Positions 15,920 through 21,176 of a stretch of DNA of 21,176 nucleotides are shown here, in pieces; positions within the stretch are counted from its first letter, which is position 1; each line of letters opens with the position of its first letter. The position numbers and the translations under genes were made by a program. The notes beneath the pieces were generated by a model. It saw only the letters and a list, made by a program, of their open reading frames with translations. It did no database searches and was not told the DNA's origin. This DNA comes from an uncultured Oscillospiraceae bacterium (lineage in GTDB: Bacteria; Bacillota; Clostridia; Oscillospirales; Acutalibacteraceae): NCBI GenBank assembly GCA_902495835.1, contig CABUYS010000011.1, positions 1 through 21,176 on the forward strand. Direction: 5' to 3'.

Positions 15920-16465
15920 GTGTTTAAAATAAAAGTAGTCGGCGGTTGCATAAGAGGCCTTGTTTTAGAGTCGGGGAAAAACGAAAGTTTACGCCCCACC
16001 AAAGACCGAATAAAAGAATCTTTATTTGATATCTTAAATTTTAATATACAAGGTAAAGTTTTTTTGGATTTATTCGGAGGCACAGGCCAGATAGGCATTG
16101 AAGCTTTTAGCAGAGGCGCACGTGAAGTAATCATAGTGGAAATGAAAAAATCTAACGCAAACATTATTAAAAACAATTTGTCAAAAATAAAAAATGAAAA
16201 TAACATAAAATTTTTTCAGTGCGATGCTTTAGATTTTTTGAGATGTAATCATTTCGACATAGATATAGCTTTTATAGACCCTCCCTACAGTCAAATAAAT
16301 TTATTGGAAAATTCACTTGATATGACCGCAAAATTGATAAAAAATGATGGAATTATAATTACCGAAACGCTATCTTCGCAAAACGTACAAAATAAAGTTC
16401 GAGATTTTTCGTTGCAAAGAAGATACAATTATGGTAACATATCATTGAATTTGTATAAAAAATAG
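15920..16465 (+). CDS. rsmD: 16S rRNA (guanine(966)-N2)-methyltransferase RsmD
   Basis: 181 residues from GTG 15920. RsmD uses S-adenosylmethionine to methylate G966 of 16S rRNA in the small subunit. Family motifs are 'RPTKDRIKESLFDIL' (25-39), the SAM site 'DLFGGTGQIGIEA' (50-62) and the catalytic 'DPPY' (120-123). The start is ambiguous. Relatives normally begin M-(K/R)-V-I-x-G, which here corresponds to an ATA codon at 15929 with AGAGGTG ideally spaced before it. The GTG at 15920 overlaps that Shine-Dalgarno sequence. GTG is the conventional choice and is kept. It lies between the cyclophilin and a coiled-coil protein gene; coaD, often next to rsmD in Firmicutes, is absent here. Confidence 0.93.
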   Translation: MFKIKVVGGCIRGLVLESGKNESLRPTKDRIKESLFDILNFNIQGKVFLDLFGGTGQIGIEAFSRGAREVIIVEMKKSNANIIKNNLSKIKNENNIKFFQCDALDFLRCNHFDIDIAFIDPPYSQINLLENSLDMTAKLIKNDGIIITETLSSQNVQNKVRDFSLQRRYNYGNISLNLYKK

Positions 16466-16510
16466 GAAACTTGTTAGTTTGTAAAATTATTTTTAGGTGG
16501 TAAAAAATTT

Positions 16511-16972
16511 ATGAGTATAGAAAACTTAATGGATGATCTTGAGGATATAATGGAAGCTTCTTGGCATTTACCTATGTCAGGCGGAAAAACAGTTATAGAC
16601 GCTGGAGAAGTTAAACGTATTTTGGAGGATATAAGATTGCAGCTTCCAAAAGAGATACTACAAGCCAGAAAAATTATCGAAGATAGAACAAAAATTATAG
16701 AAGATGCCAAACATGAAGCCCAGAATATAATAAAAGTTTCTGAAGAAAAAATAAGAGCGATGATTGAAAAAAGCGAAATCGTAAAAAATGCTCAAACATC
16801 TGCAAATAACATAATCTCGGAAGCTACAAAACAATCAAAAGAAATGAAACTTTCAGCAAATAAATACGCCCAAGATGTAATGAAACAACTCGACGAAGTA
16901 GTTACAAGTAACCTTACCGAAATACGTAAAGCCCGTCAAATGTTACAGTCCTCGGGAACTGTATCTGAATAA
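16511..16972 (+). CDS. Coiled-coil protein resembling ATP synthase F0 subunit b / V-ATPase subunit H
   Basis: 153 residues, mostly helical. A conserved-looking N-terminal segment, 'DDLEDIMEASWHLPMSGGK' (8-26), precedes a long charged coiled coil (about 45-140) rich in Ala, Lys, Glu and Ile without prolines. There is no signal peptide and no membrane helix, so it cannot be a complete F0 b subunit. Proteins like this are annotated 'ATPase' or 'ATP synthase subunit B-like' near rsmD and coaD in many Clostridia; the true role is unknown. DivIVA-like scaffolding is an alternative reading of the N-terminus plus coiled coil. AGGTGG precedes the ATG by 11 bases. It is the last gene of the plus-strand run, followed at once by a strong terminator. 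Confidence 0.8.
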   Translation: MSIENLMDDLEDIMEASWHLPMSGGKTVIDAGEVKRILEDIRLQLPKEILQARKIIEDRTKIIEDAKHEAQNIIKVSEEKIRAMIEKSEIVKNAQTSANNIISEATKQSKEMKLSANKYAQDVMKQLDEVVTSNLTEIRKARQMLQSSGTVSE

Positions 16973-16976
16973 ATTT

Positions 16977-17005
16977 AAGCACTGAATTTAATCAGTGCTT
17001 TTTTG
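16977..17005 (+). terminator. Strong Rho-independent terminator
   Basis: AAGCACTGA (16977-16985) and TCAGTGCTT (16992-17000) form a perfect 9-bp stem with an ATTTAA loop, followed by TTTT. It starts 4 bases after the stop codon of the coiled-coil protein gene. Confidence 0.92.
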
Positions 17006-17075
17006 TATATAGAAAACCACGCGAAAGCCCGCATGGTTCAGTAATAGCTTAAGCGATGTAAGAACGGAATAAAAA

Positions 17076-17137
17076 CTCCTTTTGATGTAAAAAATAGATT
17101 AGCGGTTTGGAAATTGATAAAAATAAATCAAATGGAG
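17076..17137 (+). promoter_or_regulatory. Anti-Shine-Dalgarno hairpin over the truncated tnpA start (copy 2)
   Basis: CTCCTTTTGAT (17076-17086) pairs with ATCAAATGGAG (17127-17137) except for one mismatch; the second arm contains the ribosome binding site. It is the same structure as in copy 1. Confidence 0.6.
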
Positions 17138-17147
17138 GACATTCAAA

Positions 17148-17207
17148 ATGAATGATACACATAGCTTATCACATACAAAGTGGAATCGCAAATATTATAA
17201 AGATTAG
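17148..17207 (+). pseudogene. Truncated IS200 tnpA start in MITE copy 2
   Basis: GGAGG stands 9 bases before the ATG. The product is 19 residues, MNDTHSLSHTKWNRKYY-KD, ending at the same point as in copy 1. The characteristic 'SLSHTKWN-x-KY' is the IS200 TnpA N-terminus; the catalytic parts are deleted. Confidence 0.75.
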
Positions 17208-17383
17208 AAATATAAGCTATATTTAAAAGAAAATAAATTGCGAGAACATTTAATAATATAGGTCTATTTATGGATATCAAGTAACAATATTTTCGCAAGC
17301 ATCAAACCGTATCAGCCTCCTTTAGAGACGGCTAATCAGGCTTCGCCCGTTAAAGAAATACCCCCAGCTAGGCTGGGGGATGT

Positions 17384-17412
17384 TTATTGTATGTAAAAAA
17401 TTACGATATAAT
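17384..17412 (+). promoter_or_regulatory. Possible outward promoter at the right end of MITE copy 2
   Basis: TTATTG (17384-17389), a 17-base spacer and TATAAT (17407-17412). The -35 is within the element's last bases and the -10 in flanking DNA. No gene lies downstream on this strand in the window, so it may be chance in AT-rich DNA. Confidence 0.25.
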
Positions 17413-17835
17413 CAATACGCTAACAAAAAAACTAAAATGTAGGAGAAAATTAATCCTATAGATTAGCACACACAAAATAAAATTGTAATTATAAGCAAAA
17501 AAGAAAATATATTTTATAAAAAATAGATAAAAAATAAAAATTATGTAAGTGAAAAAAATGAGATATCATATTAAGTATATCACCGAAGATAAGTATATCA
17601 ATACTTATAATAGAGAAAAAGTAGTTTAATAATGTATAAAAATTGATGAAATTTGAAATTTAGATTCATAAATCAAAGGTTTTATCGCAAAGAGAATTGT
17701 GTGAATGTTTTATAAAAAATCAAAAATGCATAAAAACGAGTTAAAATAATATAGAAAAAACGGCCGCTTTGGTTTATTTAATTCAAGAAAGCAACAAGTA
17801 GTAAAGAGAATCATCAATATTTCCAAAACTAAATA
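17413..17835. other. Gene-free AT-rich region
   Basis: No convincing coding frame with a ribosome binding site on either strand. A weak TAGGA/TCCTA inverted repeat lies near 17441-17458. AAGTATATC occurs twice near 17573 and 17592, the second followed by an AAGTAT/ATACTT hairpin. It may be further mobile-element debris, but I could not match it to any transposase. Confidence 0.4.
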
Positions 17836-17854
17836 CCACCCAATATACGGGTGG
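17836..17854 (-). terminator. Hairpin just after ligA, weak terminator or IS-end relic
   Basis: A perfect 6-bp CCACCC/GGGTGG stem with a 7-base loop starts 8 bases after the ligA stop. In the ligA direction it is followed by TATTTAGTTTTGG, only a loose T-run. In the plus direction it is followed by ATGTTTGTT, very like the ATGTTTATTG after the right-end hairpin of MITE copy 2, so it may derive from another IS200/IS605 end. Confidence 0.45.
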
Positions 17855-17861
17855 ATGTTTG

Positions 17862-19841
17862 TTATTTTATCATGTTTTCAAAATCTTTCTCAAAAATTAT
17901 AGGAACGCCTAATTTTTTTGCTTTTTCCGCTTTGCTTCCCGGTTCCGAACCCACTAAAACATAAGACGTATTTTTTGAAACACTTGAAGTAACTCTTCCA
18001 CCCATTTTTTCAATTATTTCAGTTACTTCACCTCTTGTGTAATTTTCTAAAGAACCTGTCAGTACAAAATTCATATTTTTAAACCTATAATTTTCAACAT
18101 TTGTTTCATAATTCATCTTAATTCCACAAGATTTTAAGTTTTCAACCAAATCAATATTATGCTTTAAACTAAAATAAGAACTAAGACTGTCCGCCACAGT
18201 TTCTCCCAACCCAGAAATAGAACTTATATCTTCTTTAGAGGCATTTATAATATTATCTATATTTTCAAATTTAACGGCTATAAGTTTTGCAGCTTTTTGT
18301 CCAACATGCCTAATTCCTAGAGCAAATAAAAATTTATCCAATCCGCGAGTTTTAGATTTTTCAATTGCTTTGAGTATGTTTTCAGAAGATTTTTCTCCCA
18401 TGCGTTCCAATTTAATCAAATCGTCTTTAGAGAGTTTATATATATCAAGTGCTGAACTTATTATTTTTTTATTAACCATAGATGTAATCAAAGCTTCTCC
18501 TAATCCATCTATATCCATGGCCGACTTAGATGAAAAATGAATTAAATTTCTTAAAAGTTGTGAAGGACAATCAGTGTTTATACATCTCAACGCAACTTCA
18601 TCGTCAATTTTCATAACCAACGAGCCACATGAGGGGCAATTTTTAGGAAAAACAAACGGAGTGTTACCTTCTTCATGCGATTCAACTCTCACAACTTCGG
18701 GAATTATTTCTCCTGCTTTTCTTATGACCACTCTATCTCCTACACAAATTCCTTTTTCATTTATAAAATCTTGATTATGAAGAACCACTCTGCTTACTGT
18801 GCTTCCGGAAATTAAAACGGGTTCTAAAATTCCCGTGGGAGTCAAAACTCCGGTACGACCAACATTTATTTCTATGTCTAAAATTTTAGTTATCTTCTCT
18901 TCAGGCGGATACTTGAAAGCTTCAGCCCAACGCGGAAATTTAGATGTACTTCCCAAAATTTTTCTGTATTCCAGAGAATCCACTTTAACTACCGCTCCGT
19001 CCGTTTGAAACGGCAAATTAATTTTTATTTCCCCTATACGTTTTATTTCTTCCAAAACTTCATCAAAATTATAATAGGCGTTATAGAAAGGCGGTACAGG
19101 GAATTTCATTTTTTTCAAATAATCGAGTGATTCTTTATGAGATACGAAATTTATACCCTCTATTTTTTGTACATTAAATATAAATATGTCTAATTTTCTT
19201 GATTCGGTTATTTTTGAATCTTTTTGCCTCAACGACCCTGCCGCGGCATTTCTTGGATTTTTAAATGTTTTCAAACCTTCAGATTCTTGTTTTTTAGTAA
19301 GATTTAAAAAATTTTCCTTAGACATATATACTTCGCCACGAATTTCTAAATAGGGAATTTTTTCATCTAAAAATTTAGGCAAACTCGAAATTGTCATGAT
19401 ATTTTCCGTAATATCTTCTCCAACAATTCCGTCACCGCGAGTAGAAGCACGAACCAAAACTCCATTTTTGTACTCAATGGATACCGATAAACCGTCGATT
19501 TTGGGCTCTACAACAAAAAAAGGCTTGTCCACAACATTTGCAACTCTTTTTCCGAAATCAATCATTTCGTCAATAGAAAAAGAATCGTGCAAACTTTCCA
19601 TTTTAACTTCGTGAAATACCGGAGAAAATTTTTCTAAAGCCTTCCCTCCTACATGTTGCGTAGGCGAATCTTTTGTAATCAATTCAGGAAATTCTTTCTC
19701 AAGTTTTTCTAAATTTTGTACCATTAAATCATATTCATAATCGTCTATTTCCGGAGAATCTTCTTCATAGTACTTTTTATTATGATATTCTATGTCTTTT
19801 CTGTATTTTTTCGCTAAAATTTTCGCTTCTTTAAGCGTCAT
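17862..19841 (-). CDS. ligA: NAD-dependent DNA ligase LigA
   Basis: 659 residues from ATG 19841, preceded by AAAGGTGG with a 5-base gap. A GTG three codons upstream (19850) is possible but overlaps that Shine-Dalgarno sequence. It seals nicks in replication and repair using NAD+. Seen in order: the N-terminal Ia domain; catalytic Lys114 in 'EPKIDGLS'; 'TRGDGIVGEDITENI'; 'RGEVYM'; 'NPRNAAAGSLRQKD'; the OB-fold 'GRTGVLTPTG'; a four-Cys zinc finger (Cys402, 405, 420, 425); helix-hairpin-helix repeats; and a C-terminal BRCT domain (about 587-659). All motifs are intact and the length is normal. It lies 21 bases downstream of the pyrimidine-nucleoside phosphorylase gene on the same strand, so the two are probably co-transcribed. 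Confidence 0.96.
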   Translation of the reverse strand: MTLKEAKILAKKYRKDIEYHNKKYYEEDSPEIDDYEYDLMVQNLEKLEKEFPELITKDSPTQHVGGKALEKFSPVFHEVKMESLHDSFSIDEMIDFGKRVANVVDKPFFVVEPKIDGLSVSIEYKNGVLVRASTRGDGIVGEDITENIMTISSLPKFLDEKIPYLEIRGEVYMSKENFLNLTKKQESEGLKTFKNPRNAAAGSLRQKDSKITESRKLDIFIFNVQKIEGINFVSHKESLDYLKKMKFPVPPFYNAYYNFDEVLEEIKRIGEIKINLPFQTDGAVVKVDSLEYRKILGSTSKFPRWAEAFKYPPEEKITKILDIEINVGRTGVLTPTGILEPVLISGSTVSRVVLHNQDFINEKGICVGDRVVIRKAGEIIPEVVRVESHEEGNTPFVFPKNCPSCGSLVMKIDDEVALRCINTDCPSQLLRNLIHFSSKSAMDIDGLGEALITSMVNKKIISSALDIYKLSKDDLIKLERMGEKSSENILKAIEKSKTRGLDKFLFALGIRHVGQKAAKLIAVKFENIDNIINASKEDISSISGLGETVADSLSSYFSLKHNIDLVENLKSCGIKMNYETNVENYRFKNMNFVLTGSLENYTRGEVTEIIEKMGGRVTSSVSKNTSYVLVGSEPGSKAEKAKKLGVPIIFEKDFENMIK

Positions 19842-19862
19842 ATTAGCCACCTTTTCTTAATT

Positions 19863-21176
19863 TTATTTAAAATTTTCCACTCCGTCTTTAGTTACTCTGA
19901 CCTGAACAAGAGGAGCACTCATTGATTTGCTTTCAGTATATTCGAGAGATTCTTTAAATATTTTTTCTGCTTCAACAAATTTACTTTGTTTTGATGAATA
20001 AAAAGTAGCTAATAAATCTCCTTTATTAATCATTTCACCAGTTTTTTTGTTCAAAATTATACCCGAATTGTAATCAATAGAATCTTCTTTTTTCTCTCTT
20101 CCCGCTCCTAAAATCATAGCAGATTTACCTATTTTTTCAGTATCAACTTTAGAAATATAGCCTGATTTATCTGAAAAAATTTCATACTTAAAGCAGTTTA
20201 CATTTTCAGGATAATTATCATCAAAAACGGTTAAATCTCCACCTTGTGCTGCAACCATTTCTTTGAATTTTTCCAATGCTTTCCCCGACTCAATTGATTC
20301 CAGAGCTAGCTTTTTGCAATCTTCCAATGAACCTTTACCTGCAAGATTTAACATATTTGCCGCCAAACAAACAGATACTTCTTTTAAATCGTTTTCTCCT
20401 CTGCCTCTCAAAACTTCGCATGATTCCCATACTTCCAAAGAATTTCCTATGGTCTTTCCGAGAGGTCTGTCCATGTCGGTAATTAGCGCTACTACCTTTT
20501 TTCCAAAACTTTCGCCTATAGAAACCATAATTTTTGAAAGAGAAATAGCACCCTCTTTAGTTTTCATGAAAGCACCGCTTCCAACCTTAACGTCTAAAAC
20601 AATACAATCAGCACCCGAGGCAATTTTCTTGCTCATTATACTAGACGCAATTAGTGGCATGCTTTCAACAGTAGCTGTAACGTCGCGTAAAGCATAAATT
20701 TTTTTGTCGGCCGGAACTAAATTCCCACTCTGACTCATTACGCAACATCCCACAGTATTAACAATATCAAAAAATCTATTCCTGGAAATTTCTACATTCA
20801 TACCGGGAATTGAATAAAGTTTGTCAACGGTTCCTCCTGTGTGACCAAGTCCTCTGCCCGACATTTTGGCAACTTTAACTCCGCACGCCGCTACAATAGG
20901 AATAACAATCAAAGTAGTTTTATCCCCTACTCCACCGGTGCTGTGTTTATCAACTTTTATTCCTTTTATAGAGCTTAAATCCATAATTTCCCCAGAATAC
21001 AGCATGCATTCTGTTAATATTTTACATTCTTTATCAGTCATTCCATTAAAATAAACTGCCATCAAAAATGCCGACATTTGGTAATCGGCAATTTCATTGT
21101 TAATATATCCATTTATAAAAAATTTTATTTCTTCAGAACTAAGTTCTAAATTATCCCTTTTTTTCTCTATTATATC
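19863..21176 (-). CDS. pdp: Pyrimidine-nucleoside phosphorylase (start just beyond right edge)
   Basis: The frame is open to the right edge, so the Met at 21077 is internal. Visible residues begin DIIEKKRDN, which matches the third to fifth residue onward of family members, so only about four codons are missing. It cleaves uridine, thymidine and deoxyuridine with phosphate for pyrimidine salvage in the cytoplasm. 'VDKHSTGGVGDKTTL' (with the phosphate-site Lys) and 'MSGRGLGHTGGTVDK' are the family signatures; the visible Lys77 would be about Lys81 in the full protein, as expected. 'SGYISKVDTEKIGKSAMILGAGREKKEDSID' (near the C-terminus) is the usual third domain. The visible length of 437 residues is normal. 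Family separation from thymidine phosphorylase is by overall pattern. It is followed closely by ligA. Confidence 0.94.
   Translation of the reverse strand, partial: DIIEKKRDNLELSSEEIKFFINGYINNEIADYQMSAFLMAVYFNGMTDKECKILTECMLYSGEIMDLSSIKGIKVDKHSTGGVGDKTTLIVIPIVAACGVKVAKMSGRGLGHTGGTVDKLYSIPGMNVEISRNRFFDIVNTVGCCVMSQSGNLVPADKKIYALRDVTATVESMPLIASSIMSKKIASGADCIVLDVKVGSGAFMKTKEGAISLSKIMVSIGESFGKKVVALITDMDRPLGKTIGNSLEVWESCEVLRGRGENDLKEVSVCLAANMLNLAGKGSLEDCKKLALESIESGKALEKFKEMVAAQGGDLTVFDDNYPENVNCFKYEIFSDKSGYISKVDTEKIGKSAMILGAGREKKEDSIDYNSGIILNKKTGEMINKGDLLATFYSSKQSKFVEAEKIFKESLEYTESKSMSAPLVQVRVTKDGVENFK

Larger units (their letters stand above)
17012..17389 (+). mobile_element. MITE-like, internally deleted IS200 derivative, copy 2
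   Basis: In order on the plus strand: left-end hairpin (AACCA 17015-17019 with TGGTT 17034-17038, then one mismatch and GCG/CGC); RBS-masking hairpin; truncated tnpA start (17148); remnant of the tnpA end; and the right-end hairpin, a perfect 8-bp CCCCCAGC/GCTGGGGG stem with a TAG loop (17361-17379), before 'ATGTTTATTG'. This right end is typical of IS200-group elements. It aligns end to end with copy 1 (10142-10521), including the position of the internal deletion, with many scattered substitutions. It has no transposase of its own. The right-end hairpin is intact here but decayed in copy 1. Confidence 0.8.

Noticed and set aside
17560..17630. Repeated AAGTATATC as a start of a CRISPR-like or iteron array
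   Set aside because: Only two 9-base occurrences, no regular spacing beyond that and no adjacent cas or replication gene.
20263..20697. 144-codon plus-strand frame antisense to the pyrimidine-nucleoside phosphorylase
   Set aside because: Shadow of a well-conserved gene; no start signal.

Overview
The window is AT-rich and comes from an endospore-forming member of the Clostridia (Bacillota). The evidence is a complete gerA-type germinant-receptor operon, a SpoIID-like peptidoglycan protein, AT-biased codon use, strong AGGAGG-type ribosome binding sites and typical intrinsic terminators. No rRNA, tRNA, CRISPR array or intact transposon is visible.

Left part (1-9.75 kb, all + strand). A very large surface protein enters from beyond the left edge. 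It is built of tandem beta-repeat units and ends in a C-terminal membrane anchor. A strong terminator follows, then a small unrecognised secreted protein and a three-domain protein (beta-sandwich, SpoIID-like domain, PG_binding_1 domain). Next come a class A penicillin-binding protein with its own candidate promoter, and an aspartate kinase followed by a terminator-like hairpin. The theme is cell envelope and spore peptidoglycan; aspartate kinase feeds the diaminopimelate branch.

Middle part (9.75-14.9 kb). A 945-base stretch without an intact gene holds a decayed IS200-type TnpA fragment and a 380-bp internally deleted IS200 derivative. Then, on the minus strand, come the tricistronic germination operon (GerA, GerB and GerC types; gerC starts with TTG inside the end of gerB) and, upstream of it, a small Cys-rich protein made of two similar halves.

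Right part (15.0-21.2 kb). A sigma-A-type promoter drives a plus-strand run: cyclophilin lipoprotein, rsmD and a coiled-coil ATP-synthase-subunit-b-like protein, closed by an excellent terminator. A second copy of the same deleted IS200 derivative sits directly after that terminator, in the opposite orientation to the first. A gene-free stretch of about 450 bp follows. On the minus strand, a pyrimidine-nucleoside phosphorylase (missing only about its first four codons at the right edge) is followed by NAD-dependent DNA ligase.

The most notable non-genic signal is the pair of related, non-autonomous IS200 derivatives. Both carry the same internal deletion of tnpA, both keep the left-end hairpin with a mismatch at the same position, both keep an anti-Shine-Dalgarno hairpin over the tnpA start, and both lie immediately downstream of a Rho-independent terminator. 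They look like a MITE-type family mobilised in trans.
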